The notes below the pieces were generated by a model. It saw only the letters and a list, made by a program, of their open reading frames with translations. It did no database searches and had not been told where the DNA came from. Made by a program: the position numbers and the translations under genes. 64,000 nt of DNA from Paraburkholderia megapolitana (GTDB lineage Bacteria > Pseudomonadota > Gammaproteobacteria > Burkholderiales > Burkholderiaceae): NCBI RefSeq assembly GCF_007556815.1, contig NZ_CP041745.1, positions 2,519,001 through 2,583,000 on the forward strand, read 5' to 3'. Positions 8,998 to 17,528 of the stretch are shown here, in pieces (position 1 is the stretch's first letter; each line of letters begins with the position of its first letter).

Positions 8998-9253
8998 TTA
9001 CGCGTTTGCGGCGAGACGAAAAGCAGCCTCCGCCTGCACGATAACTATCGTGCACGCCCAGTAGGTAATCCGATTCATAGAGCCGCGCTTTGGGGTCGAC
9101 TCGACCGGCGCGTTGAGCCCGCTCCAGCCTCCGGCGCATCAACTGACGTCCCCATCGGTCCGGGCTGGCATCACTGAATGCGCCAAACGTCTCCTGTCCC
9201 TGAGGCGGATATTGCCGCCCCGCAAACCAGCCGAGCCGCGGGTCGAGATTGAA
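8998..9253 (-). pseudogene. Remnant of a HipA-type kinase gene
   Basis: The minus strand encodes a stretch matching the N-terminal part of HipA proteins: FNLDPRLGWFAGRQYPP, then FGAFSDASPDRWGRQLMRR, then YESDYLLGVHDSYRAGG. After that point the frame no longer matches; a shift continues briefly as AAFRLA and then meets a stop at 8998-9000. No catalytic kinase core (DDHPRNH-like) is present and no hipB lies nearby. The sequence is a decayed fragment about 85 codons long. It marks the left edge of the accessory region. It is not close to the intact hipA at 25296, which has different residues in the same segment. Confidence 0.7.
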
Positions 9254-9362
9254 AGAAGGAGCGCATCTGCACTGGAAGTTGTGCCGATTGTGAGCGACAC
9301 CGCCGCTCGACAGAACGCGGCCGACGTTGGACAGGTTTAGCAATAACGAACCGGTTCAGCGG

Positions 9363-10553
9363 CTACGCATCTCGAAGCACTGCTCGTGCACTTGCGGCGA
9401 TGATGGTCAGCAGGACAACCAGCCCGAGAAGTGCAGAGGCAAGTGAAGTGTAGTGTGCAAGGGCTCCTATTAGCACGGGACCCACAAAGACTCCGCAGTA
9501 CCCGATCGTCGTCATCGCAGCGACGGCGGTACTTGTTGGCATGATCTTCTGCTTTCCGACCGATGAAAAAAGAACCGGCGCGATGTTGGAGCAACCGGCT
9601 CCCACAAGTGCGTAGCCGAATAGATCCACGACCCAGGACGTCGTGAACGAGACAACGAGGAACCCCGTAGCCGCACATAAGCTGCCGGCAACGACGACAC
9701 GCGTTTTTCCAAGGCGATTGACGACGCGATCACCGGTAAGACGCCCCATGGTCATCAGTACCGCAAATGCGGCGTACCCATACCCCGCATAAGCATGAGA
9801 CATCCCTCTTTCTGACGTGAGGAACACACCGCTCCAGTCGAGCACCGCGCTCTCGGTCAGAAAAACGATGAAAGTGAAGACGCTCAGAATCAGCACGATT
9901 CCGTGAGGGATAGCAAAGACGCTTGCCTGGCCGGCTTGCGGCTCTGCAATCAAGGCGGGGTACGCGTAGAACAGGGCAACCACCATAAGCGCGGCCGCGA
10001 AAGCTGTCGATCCTCCGTGCGATAAACCCACGGTGAGGAGCAGGCTGCCCCCCGCAGCGCCGACGATACCGCCGATACTATAAAACGCGTGAAAACCCGA
10101 CATGATTGAACGTCCGCAATTTCGCTCGACTTCGATCGCCTGGATATTCATCGCCACGTCAACCACTCCCGCAGCCATACCGAAGAACGTCAGAGCGAAA
10201 ATTGCAGATAGCACGTCATGCACGAACGCGAGAGCAGGAAGCGTAGCGCAAAGGAGCACGGTGGCTATCGTTATCACCGTCCTGCAACCGAACCTGGAGG
10301 TCAATCCTCCCGCGAACGGCATCGCCACCATCGAGCCGGCACCCAGGCAAAGCAGCAGAAGTCCGAGCTGGCCATCGTCAAGTCCAACTCTGGCCTTAAC
10401 GAATGGAACGAGCGGCGCCCAGGAGGCTCTCCCATAACCGGCCACAAGAAAGATAGCGCGCGTCGCAGCCTGGCGACTACCAAAGGATGATTTGTGTAAC
10501 GTTAGATCAGACGGCATGAACTGACGGATGTTGTGAGTTGTGTGTAGCGGCAT
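9363..10553 (-). CDS. MFS transporter (YbjJ-like)
   Basis: This protein of about 396 residues has roughly twelve hydrophobic segments and a major facilitator pattern, including GRASWAPLVPFVKARVGLDDGQLGLLLLCLGAG near the N-terminus and GRLTGDRVVNRLGK in the loop after helix 8. It resembles the YbjJ subgroup, whose substrates are not well defined. The frame stays open well upstream, so the start is uncertain: ATG 10553 (MPLHTTHN) or ATG 10517 (MPSDLTLH). Neither has a strong ribosome-binding site. It is downstream of two GH3 genes on the same strand with a 223-base gap, so it may import or export the sugar-like product or substrate of those proteins; this is inference. Confidence 0.8.
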   Translation of the reverse strand: MPLHTTHNIRQFMPSDLTLHKSSFGSRQAATRAIFLVAGYGRASWAPLVPFVKARVGLDDGQLGLLLLCLGAGSMVAMPFAGGLTSRFGCRTVITIATVLLCATLPALAFVHDVLSAIFALTFFGMAAGVVDVAMNIQAIEVERNCGRSIMSGFHAFYSIGGIVGAAGGSLLLTVGLSHGGSTAFAAALMVVALFYAYPALIAEPQAGQASVFAIPHGIVLILSVFTFIVFLTESAVLDWSGVFLTSERGMSHAYAGYGYAAFAVLMTMGRLTGDRVVNRLGKTRVVVAGSLCAATGFLVVSFTTSWVVDLFGYALVGAGCSNIAPVLFSSVGKQKIMPTSTAVAAMTTIGYCGVFVGPVLIGALAHYTSLASALLGLVVLLTIIAASARAVLRDA

Positions 10554-10776
10554 CGCTCTCGCATGGAGCAGAGTGCATGACCGGAGGATCTGGGAAACGC
10601 TTTCTTTCAAGTCCGAACCAGGCAACCGCCACGATGACGAAACAGCGGACAAAGTAGTGAACAAGAATATCCATCGGCGGTTGCAATCCAAGGCGGCAAA
10701 TCCACTCTTAGGCACTGGCTCGGCGGCAAACCGGGCAACCAGGGAACCTGCGCCGCAGAGTTCCCCGCTCTTCCAG

Positions 10777-11793
10777 TCAAACGGCGTGGTAATCAGCCAG
10801 CCTGTGAACAGCCGCGGCGGCCGCATCAAGACGTGTCGCATCAAGCTTGCCGTTCTGCACGGCCTTCTCGATGGATACCGCGATTTCATCGATGTGCGGC
10901 ACGGCCTTGGGTGACAACAAGACTAGATCTGCGCCAGCTACAAGTGCATCGACCGTGGTATCGCCGAGGGACCGGTTCCCGATAGTCGCCTTGTGGTCGA
11001 TGTCACAGGTCATAACCAGCCCACCAAACTCCAGTTCCTCCCGCAAGAGCGCGATCAATGCAGCCGACAATGACCCCGCTGTCACAGGCTGGATTGCCTC
11101 AAAGCGCGCCGGCCCCATCATCACTGCGCTCACGCCCTCTTCGATTCCAACCCGGAACGCACCCCATTGAGCCCGCAGTTCATCCAGCGAGGAAGGTACC
11201 GTTGCTTCCGGTGTGCCCGGATGGCCTTCCAGTACGGGATGCCCGGGGAAATGCTTCAGAGTCGTCTTCAAGCCTGCACGACGAGCGCCGCGAACATATG
11301 AACGCACCATTCGCGATGCGGTCTCGGGATCGTCGGCCAGCGTACGGCCCTCAAGCCACAGGTTGCTTCCTGTCAAAACGTCAGCGGTTGGAGACAGGAC
11401 GAGATTGATGCCGGCGTCGACCACTCCGCATGCGGCCTCAAAAACGATCTGTTCCAGCTCGGACCCGGACATCCGCTGCGCGGCTTCACGCGATGGCAGT
11501 GGTGCGCATACCCCCTGCAACCGATGGACGGCAGCGATATCGGCGTCGGCTGCCAATATCAGTTGGCCTGCACGCGTCGTCACCGTTCTGATCGCATCCT
11601 GCCAGGCATCGAGCGTTTCCCGCTTGAGCCTCTGTTCGCTCATTCGGCCCGTGACATATTCCTCCCCCGTCTCCCCGAACAGGAGGCTCCTGCCACCATT
11701 GTCCAGGAAGCGAGCGATACGGTCGTCAATGTCCAGCGTTTCAAGCACCGGAAACAGCACGGCATGCGCGAGGCGAGATACTTCGCTGGTCAC
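10777..11793 (-). CDS. Glycoside hydrolase family 3 N-terminal domain protein, divergent copy A
   Basis: This 338-residue protein has the (beta/alpha)8 GH3 fold of NagZ-type beta-N-acetylglucosaminidases, with the signature KHFPGHP near residue 180. It departs from the family at key positions. The DQEGG-like substrate loop reads ADADIAAVHRL, and the nucleophile motif (normally SDD) reads TCDID, so the usual nucleophile position is Cys. The Asp-x-His acid/base dyad after KHFPGH is not recognisable. It may be inactive or have changed chemistry. It starts at GTG 11793 with AAGGAG nine bases upstream and begins two bases after the stop of copy B, so the two are co-translated. The pair is adjacent to an MFS transporter gene. 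True function unknown. Confidence 0.8.
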   Translation of the reverse strand: MTSEVSRLAHAVLFPVLETLDIDDRIARFLDNGGRSLLFGETGEEYVTGRMSEQRLKRETLDAWQDAIRTVTTRAGQLILAADADIAAVHRLQGVCAPLPSREAAQRMSGSELEQIVFEAACGVVDAGINLVLSPTADVLTGSNLWLEGRTLADDPETASRMVRSYVRGARRAGLKTTLKHFPGHPVLEGHPGTPEATVPSSLDELRAQWGAFRVGIEEGVSAVMMGPARFEAIQPVTAGSLSAALIALLREELEFGGLVMTCDIDHKATIGNRSLGDTTVDALVAGADLVLLSPKAVPHIDEIAVSIEKAVQNGKLDATRLDAAAAAVHRLADYHAV

Positions 11794-11795
11794 GG

Positions 11796-12842
11796 TTACG
11801 TGCTCCTTGAGGTAAGCGTCCCGACGGCGCGCCCCGTCTCCAGATTTCGCGCCAGCGAGCGCACCCGGTGAGCCGCTTCAGCAAGCCGTTCCTGTGCAAG
11901 TGCCCCACTCTTTACGGCTTCGACGATAGTCCCGACGATGACATCAAGACCCGATTGACTGGAGACAAGCAACAGGTCGGCGCCCGCAACCAGCGACGCG
12001 ACTGCCGTCGCCGCGATTGTCCGGCCGCGCAGGATGCCGGGTGCGTCAATGTCGTCTGAGACGATCAGGCCTTGGAAAGCAAGCTCTCCCCGCAGAAACG
12101 ACAGCGTGTCATGCGAGGTACTGGAGGGTTTGTCGGCATCGATAGCTGGCACTAGCGCCGGACCTGCCATCACCGCACTCACACCTGCATCGATCACATC
12201 TCTGAACACGCCGATCGTGGGTTGCAGCTCATCAAGCGTGGCCTTGACCACCGCCTCATGCAATGCCGGATCGAGTTCCGTCACAGGATGCCCAGGGAAG
12301 TGCTTCGCTGAAGCAGCGACACCGGCCGCCTGCACACCGCGCACAAACGCGCATGCGATACGACTCACTTCAGTTGCATCGGCGCCAAGGTTTCGGCGCT
12401 CGAGCCATGGGTTGATACCGGTGACCACGTCGATTATCGGCGCCAGGAACAGATTGACACCCAGCCCCCGGGCAGCTGTCGCTACCGCGGCCGACTGCTG
12501 AGTGATTTCGTCGGCGGAAAGGCTACGCGCCGTTTCGAAGTCCGGTAGAGCCGGTGCCAGCCGATGCAGACGCTGAATGCCGCCGAGTTCCTGATCGATG
12601 GCGACGATGACGCCGCGTCCGGCATGACGTCGCGCGAGTTCAACGACACGTTCGAAGTGGGCGGCTGTCTCATGCGCACGCCGTTCGTCGCTCATGGCGC
12701 GCGCGACATACTCCTCGCGGCTTTCACCGAGAAGGATGGAGACGCCACCGTTATCGAGGTAACGCAGAACCACGTCGTCGAGTTCAAGACCGCCAAAGGC
12801 CGGGAGCAGGACCGCGTGAGCGTCCTGAATAAGATCGTTCAA
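11796..12842 (-). CDS. Glycoside hydrolase family 3 N-terminal domain protein, copy B
   Basis: This 348-residue GH3 protein resembles NagZ. It keeps the substrate loop as AIDQELGGIQRL, the motif NPWLERRNLG, the signature AKHFPGHP and the nucleophile motif LIVSDDID. The expected Asp-x-His dyad after the signature reads LDPALHE, so the His is absent or displaced by two residues. I place the start at TTG 12842, which has GGAG eight bases upstream and aligns with the start of copy A (both reach DAHAVL or LAHAVL within twelve residues); an in-frame GTG at 12875 is the alternative. It is the first gene of a three-gene unit and has a promoter at 12932-12959. It could act on peptidoglycan-type amino sugars, but this is not shown. 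Confidence 0.82.
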   Translation of the reverse strand: MNDLIQDAHAVLLPAFGGLELDDVVLRYLDNGGVSILLGESREEYVARAMSDERRAHETAAHFERVVELARRHAGRGVIVAIDQELGGIQRLHRLAPALPDFETARSLSADEITQQSAAVATAARGLGVNLFLAPIIDVVTGINPWLERRNLGADATEVSRIACAFVRGVQAAGVAASAKHFPGHPVTELDPALHEAVVKATLDELQPTIGVFRDVIDAGVSAVMAGPALVPAIDADKPSSTSHDTLSFLRGELAFQGLIVSDDIDAPGILRGRTIAATAVASLVAGADLLLVSSQSGLDVIVGTIVEAVKSGALAQERLAEAAHRVRSLARNLETGRAVGTLTSRST

Positions 12843-12909
12843 GGAAATATCTCCAGTCGGGTAAAGGTGCGCCACAAAAAAGCGCGCTGTGGCGCGTATC
12901 GATCACTGC

Positions 12910-12921
12910 TTGCTATAGCAA
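12910..12921. promoter_or_regulatory. Palindrome, candidate operator of the GH3 unit
   Basis: TTGCTATAGCAA is a perfect 12-bp palindrome located 11 bases downstream of the -10 box of the GH3 promoter, with a second GCTATA half copy beside it. Its position would suit a repressor; no regulator gene can be assigned. Confidence 0.4.
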
Positions 12922-12931
12922 TTTATAGCGC

Positions 12932-12959
12932 AGTATAGATCGATTTATGGACCCGTCAA
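12932..12959 (-). promoter_or_regulatory. Sigma-70 type promoter for the GH3-MFS unit
   Basis: On the minus strand TTGACG (12954-12959) and TATACT (12932-12937) are separated by 16 bases and point toward the TTG/GTG start of GH3 copy B about 90 bases downstream. Confidence 0.55.
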
Positions 12960-13029
12960 GGACGAACACACACAAAGCGACGCTCGATTATGCTCGATCC
13001 GGATTCGATGAACAACATCGCCTGACGGT

Positions 13030-13611
13030 CTATTCGTCGTGGAGGCTCCGGTCGATTGCTGGCCCCACCTGAAAATCGCGAAATGTCACTTCAAAGCCAG
13101 CGCGCTCCGGAGAGCAGCACATCACGCCTACGTCGATGTTTTCGGTAGGCGGAAAATACGCCAGTCTCACGAGTTGCCACCGCTTGTCCGATTCGCGTAG
13201 ATATTGAATCCGTACGGCTGAACCGTGCCTCGTCAAGCGCAATCGCAACGCGTTGGCCGAGCTCGCCAGAGGCTGCATCGACCAGTCGGAATAGTTATTG
13301 GTAACGACGACAGACATGCAGAGTTGACCGTCAGAGAATTCTGTCCCGGCTTTGATCCAGTGCGCCTCGCTTTGACGCATCATCAAACCGGCCTGGTCGT
13401 ACAGGACTTCGTAGCGAGCATCGACCGTGACCTCTGCGGAAAAATCTCCTGTCACGGTGACGTATCCAAAATGACCCGTATCGCGCCAGAAGTCATAGAA
13501 AGTCCCGCGCCAGAAATCGGTGTGATCAGCGGTTTTGACCCACAAGGCGCCGGAGCGAATCTCAGATGCCTGCGGCGCGTTAAACCAACTCAGCTCATGC
13601 AAACTTGCCAT
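13030..13611 (-). CDS. DUF1349 domain protein (concanavalin A-like fold)
   Basis: This 193-residue protein matches DUF1349, a beta-sandwich family related to concanavalin A-like lectins/glucanases and to yeast 'regulation of enolase 1'. Recognisable blocks are FWRDTGHFGYVTVTGDFSAEV, YDQAGLMMRQSEAHWIKAG and NIDVGVMCCSPERAGFEV; no signal peptide is visible, so it is likely cytoplasmic. The biochemical role is unknown; carbohydrate binding is a common guess. ATG 13611 follows GAGGTGA. It lies 14 bases after the APC permease stop and so is probably the last gene of the aminotransferase operon. Confidence 0.8.
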   Translation of the reverse strand: MASLHELSWFNAPQASEIRSGALWVKTADHTDFWRGTFYDFWRDTGHFGYVTVTGDFSAEVTVDARYEVLYDQAGLMMRQSEAHWIKAGTEFSDGQLCMSVVVTNNYSDWSMQPLASSANALRLRLTRHGSAVRIQYLRESDKRWQLVRLAYFPPTENIDVGVMCCSPERAGFEVTFRDFQVGPAIDRSLHDE

Positions 13612-13625
13612 CTATCACCTCGTTT

Positions 13626-15125
13626 TCATCGGTGTTGCCGGGGCCCTGCAACACCACGGTTCAACCTGCCCCTCAGCGAAGCCAGCCACCAGATGGCGCC
13701 CATTGCGAGTGCCGCAAGTGTGGTGAGGGCCGCGTCATGATTCTCATCGGGTAACGTCAGCGTGACGATGACGACCAGGGTCCATGCCCCACCGGTCACG
13801 ATCATGGGCACAAGCCAGCGGCCAAGATCGAACACCCCTTGCGGCGCGCTCGGCATATCGCCGCGGCGATGTGCCAGATAAGCGGCGATCAAGGTCAGAA
13901 AGTAAGTCAGGTAGTACGTCAAACCCACCATCGAGTAAATCGCCGTGACGAATCCACCGCTCGCGAGATTCAGCACTACCGCAATGACCGTGATCAGGAC
14001 AATTGCGCCTACGGGCGTACCGAACCTCGGATTGACGGACGACAGAAACCCCGAGCCAGGTAGCATCTTGTCCCGTGACAACGCAAACGTCATACGCGTC
14101 GCCACCGCCATGTTCGCAATCAGACAGGCGAGAATCGACGCGAACGCTACGACAACCATCACACTGCCCGCGACGCGCCCGAGTTGCAACCGGACGAGAT
14201 GAATGACCGGGTTCTCCGAATGAGCCAGAAGCTGCTCTACCGACCCCGGAATTGCCATTCCCAGCAAAGCGAACACGACGATGCCGAGGACACTCGATAC
14301 CACGACCGCCCTGATCATTGCCCGAGGCGCGGTCTTGCGAGGATCCCGGGTTTCTTCGGCAAGGTCTGCGGCACCTTCCCATCCCAAAAGCACGGAAACC
14401 GGCAGAAGCGTTGCAAGTGCGATCGTAACGAAATGAATTGGCTGCTTGCTGACAGGATTAGTGTCGACCAGAATTCCCAATCCTTGCGTGTGAGGAAAAA
14501 AGAAGAAGACTCCTCCGATCAACGCGAGCGTCAGTACGACCGTGCCGATGAGCTCGATACATGCCCCCAGGTCGTTCATTCGTGTTGCGATCCTGATGCC
14601 GAACACATTCAGGACACCGACGACAACCGTTGCGCCGATACTCAACAACTGAATCTGCAACTGTGTCGGGTTGGGCCATATCTCAGGCGCAAACACACTT
14701 CCGATGGCCGCCGACGTCGCAGCCGTACCGGCAGCAAAAGAGATGAACGCCACCCACCCGGTGAACCAGCCGAAGTGATTCCCAGCCAGCCGGCTCGACC
14801 ACTGGTAGGCATAGCCCGTCAGTGGAATCCGTCCCGCGAGGTGCGAATAGACCATCACAATGCAGAACACCAGCGGGATGACGACAAGCCACAGCAGAAT
14901 GCCCACGCCACCCACCCGGGTGAATGGATCCGAAAAAAGGGTGACCACCCCTGTGTTGATCGAAACCATCGAGAACGCAAGGGCGAAGGACGTGAAGGAT
15001 CCCATCGTGCGATGCAGCTTCTGCTGATAGCCAAGCGTGGCTAGATCCGCATCGTCGGAGGCTACCTGCTGCTCATCGCTCACTTCCGGGGCGCGTGCAT
15101 CGTAGGCTGTGGAGGGGACACTCAT
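13626..15125 (-). CDS. APC family amino acid/amine permease
   Basis: This 499-residue inner-membrane protein has about twelve to fourteen hydrophobic segments typical of the amino acid-polyamine-organocation superfamily. The N-terminal loop GYQQKLHRTMGSFTSFALAF, the motif GRIPLTGYAYQWSSRLAGNHFGW, and EETRDPRKTAPRAMIRAV are characteristic of the GABA permease/choline-type group. Its ATG overlaps the aminotransferase stop (ATGA at 15122-15125), which indicates coupling. It probably imports the amine or amino acid used by that aminotransferase. The exact substrate cannot be read from sequence. Confidence 0.88.
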   Translation of the reverse strand: MSVPSTAYDARAPEVSDEQQVASDDADLATLGYQQKLHRTMGSFTSFALAFSMVSINTGVVTLFSDPFTRVGGVGILLWLVVIPLVFCIVMVYSHLAGRIPLTGYAYQWSSRLAGNHFGWFTGWVAFISFAAGTAATSAAIGSVFAPEIWPNPTQLQIQLLSIGATVVVGVLNVFGIRIATRMNDLGACIELIGTVVLTLALIGGVFFFFPHTQGLGILVDTNPVSKQPIHFVTIALATLLPVSVLLGWEGAADLAEETRDPRKTAPRAMIRAVVVSSVLGIVVFALLGMAIPGSVEQLLAHSENPVIHLVRLQLGRVAGSVMVVVAFASILACLIANMAVATRMTFALSRDKMLPGSGFLSSVNPRFGTPVGAIVLITVIAVVLNLASGGFVTAIYSMVGLTYYLTYFLTLIAAYLAHRRGDMPSAPQGVFDLGRWLVPMIVTGGAWTLVVIVTLTLPDENHDAALTTLAALAMGAIWWLASLRGRLNRGVAGPRQHR

Positions 15126-16411
15126 TTGACGTTCTCCTCGATAATTCCCAGTACCTCGTCGAGGACATCAAGGGCGCGCGCAAGCAAAGGACGCTCGATG
15201 TCCAGCGGCGGCTTGATCTTGATGAGATTGCCCAGGCCCGCGTAGCGACTTTCGCCGAACAGCACACCACGCTCAACGCCGAGCCGATACACCTCCTGCG
15301 ATTCGTGACGTGCGGGCGTCTTCTTTTCCCGATCGGTGACAAGCTCGAACGACACCATTAGACCCGGGCAGCGGACCTCGCCAATCAGCTTGTGGCGCTT
15401 CTGCATCTCAAGCAGTCGCTGGGTTGCATATTCGCCCGATTCCTTTGCTTTCGCGCAAAGGTTGTCTGCCTGAATGGCTTCAATCGTGGCTACGCCTGCC
15501 GCGAGCGATACGGGGAAGTGACCAAAAGTGAGTGCATCTTCTCCTTCATCGAACCACGTGAGACGGTCGTCGGCGAGAATACCCGCGAGCGGGAAACCAC
15601 CGCCGACGCCTTTGCCGAACACAATGATGTCGGGCAAAACATCGTAGTACTCCGAGGCCCACATCGTGCCCATGCGGCCGAAGCCTGTCTGAACCTCGTC
15701 CAGAATGAACAGGATGCCATGGCGATCGCAGATTTCACGTACCCCCTTGTAATACGAACGCGGAAACTCTATGTGACCGCCATTTCCCTGTATCGGCTCC
15801 ATCATCACCGCGGCGACAGGACCGTCGACCCCTTTGACGATGGCGTCCTCGAGGAGCCCGAGGCACAACTGCGACTCCATCTCGGGGTCCATCCCGAGGC
15901 GACTGCGATACGGATAGGGATGCGGAACACGTGTAAATCTCGGCTGGATCGGCAGGAACGGATTGTTCGGATGCGGCCAGCTGGCGCCCAGCGTCGCCAG
16001 TGAGCGACCGTGGTATCCGTCCTGCAGGACGATCAGGTTCTGCGCACCGGGACGATTCTTGACGGCCAGCTTCATCGCCATTTCGCCAGCGAGGCTGCCA
16101 TGCAACGCAAAGCCGATCTGGTTCAGGTTCCCAGGAGCGATTTCCCGCAGCTTCTTGACCAGCGCGCGACGCGGCAGCGAGTCGAAGTTCGGCCGGATGT
16201 GCATCATCTCGCGGGTTTGAGCGATTGCCGCCTCGACCACCCGTGGGTCATTTGCACCGAGGTTGTTGGACCACGCCTGCGCCGTGCAATCGATGTACTC
16301 CTTGCCCGTGTCGTCCCACACGAGAGATCCCCGTGCGCGTACGAGCGTGATTTTGTCCGAGGACTTCAGGCCAGCAACTTCTTCCGTTGTGAATGCGTCT
16401 TTCCCACTCAT
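15122..16411 (-). CDS. Class III PLP-dependent aminotransferase
   Basis: This 429-residue enzyme belongs to the class III (omega) aminotransferases such as GABA, ornithine and diaminobutyrate transaminases. The PLP-binding Lys is in IIVFGKGVGGGFPLAG near residue 270, and the Asp contacting the pyridine nitrogen is in LFILDEVQTGFGRMG. The phosphate-binding region reads ALHGSLAGEMAMKLA, an unusual HGS variant of the common TGS/SGS. It would transfer an amino group from an omega-amino compound to a keto acid in the cytoplasm. ATG 16411 follows AGGAGATAGAG. It is the first gene of the operon and is divergent from a LysR regulator. The substrate is unknown. Confidence 0.88.
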   Translation of the reverse strand: MSGKDAFTTEEVAGLKSSDKITLVRARGSLVWDDTGKEYIDCTAQAWSNNLGANDPRVVEAAIAQTREMMHIRPNFDSLPRRALVKKLREIAPGNLNQIGFALHGSLAGEMAMKLAVKNRPGAQNLIVLQDGYHGRSLATLGASWPHPNNPFLPIQPRFTRVPHPYPYRSRLGMDPEMESQLCLGLLEDAIVKGVDGPVAAVMMEPIQGNGGHIEFPRSYYKGVREICDRHGILFILDEVQTGFGRMGTMWASEYYDVLPDIIVFGKGVGGGFPLAGILADDRLTWFDEGEDALTFGHFPVSLAAGVATIEAIQADNLCAKAKESGEYATQRLLEMQKRHKLIGEVRCPGLMVSFELVTDREKKTPARHESQEVYRLGVERGVLFGESRYAGLGNLIKIKPPLDIERPLLARALDVLDEVLGIIEENVK

Positions 16412-16508
16412 GTCTCTATCTCCTGTTTCGCGGGGCGCCAGAACTGCGCCTTCGATCGAATGCTAGGAGGTGTAAACGCTGGCTAGAATGACGAAAAAAA
16501 GATGTATA

Positions 16509-16525
16509 TATTGGAAATACCAATA
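16509..16525. promoter_or_regulatory. Candidate LysR-type operator
   Basis: TATTGG-AAATA-CCAATA is a perfect inverted repeat in the intergenic space between the aminotransferase operon and the LysR gene. It has the T-N11-A form expected for LysR-type regulators. Confidence 0.55.
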
Positions 16526-16571
16526 AATGACGGCACGGTACCTACGCGGCACTGCTGCAATGGAGTCTTCG

Positions 16572-17528
16572 ATGCATAACTTTGGATTCGATCTGCGGCA
16601 ATTGCGTGCCTTCGTGACGGTCGCCTCCGAACTCAACTTCCTTCGGGCCGCGCATCTATTGCACGTGTCGCAGCCGACACTTTCGCAGACCATCCGGCAA
16701 CTGGAAGGAACCCTCGGCGTCTCCCTTTTCAATCGCAACACCCGCAGCGTTGCCCTAACGGAAGCGGGTGAAGAACTGGTCAAAGACGCGAAAAAGATTC
16801 TGGACTACGCCCAAAAATTCATCGAGAACGCGGACGATCATGTTCGGGGAATACGAGGCGTACTCAATGTGGGGTTCCTGACAGGTACAGGTGTTGACTT
16901 GATGCCCGAGGTATTGCGTGCCTTTGGTGAAAAATATCCAGAGGTCCGCGTGCTGGTCAAAGAGTTCGACTTCTCAAAGCCGGAGGCAGGCATCAATGAG
17001 GGTATGGATGTCGCGATACTCAGGCCACCGGTTAGCACCGAGGGTGTTGAACTTGAGATCCTGCTCGAAGAAACGTGCGTGGCATGCCTGCCTCAGGCTC
17101 ATCGTCTGGCCAAGGCCGCTAACCTGAGCATTTATGACCTTCTGGACGAGCCCATCGTCGCGGCGCCCAGCCAGGGTATCTGGCGCAATTACTGGATTGC
17201 TGACGACTACCGTGGCGGACGAGGAGCCAAAGTCGTTCACGAAGCCGCAACGGTGGAGAGCGAACTTCAGGCGGTCGCATCAGGACGCGGCATCAGCATC
17301 ACTGCATTGTCGACAGCCCTCTTCTATTCGAGGCCAGGCGTCGTTTTCCCTCCCATTCGTGATATGCCGCCCTGTCGGATAGCGGTCGCCCTGCCTCAGA
17401 CGGCCACGAAGGCGGCGCGCAATTTTGCTGATATTGCGGTGAATGTCGCTGAAGCGCACCGTGCGCGCGAAGCCGTCTCACCGGCTGGTCATCGAGCGTC
17501 CCAGCGAGCTAACCCTTCAATTCAGTAG
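16572..17528 (+). CDS. LysR family transcriptional regulator
   Basis: This 318-residue regulator has the N-terminal winged helix-turn-helix (LRQLRAFVTVASELNF, RAAHLLHVSQPTLSQTIRQLE) and a C-terminal effector-binding domain typical of the family. I choose ATG 16572 because GGAG lies six bases upstream; ATG 16560 and 16527 have no such site. It is divergent from the aminotransferase-permease-DUF1349 operon and is probably its regulator, responding to the substrate or a degradation product. Its 3' end overlaps the convergent molybdenum hydroxylase gene by seven bases. Confidence 0.88.
   Translation: MHNFGFDLRQLRAFVTVASELNFLRAAHLLHVSQPTLSQTIRQLEGTLGVSLFNRNTRSVALTEAGEELVKDAKKILDYAQKFIENADDHVRGIRGVLNVGFLTGTGVDLMPEVLRAFGEKYPEVRVLVKEFDFSKPEAGINEGMDVAILRPPVSTEGVELEILLEETCVACLPQAHRLAKAANLSIYDLLDEPIVAAPSQGIWRNYWIADDYRGGRGAKVVHEAATVESELQAVASGRGISITALSTALFYSRPGVVFPPIRDMPPCRIAVALPQTATKAARNFADIAVNVAEAHRAREAVSPAGHRASQRANPSIQ

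Noticed and set aside
10540..10914. 124-codon plus-strand frame near the MFS gene
   Set aside because: It spans the MFS upstream gap and the end of the GH3 gene, shows no family similarity and has no ribosome-binding site.
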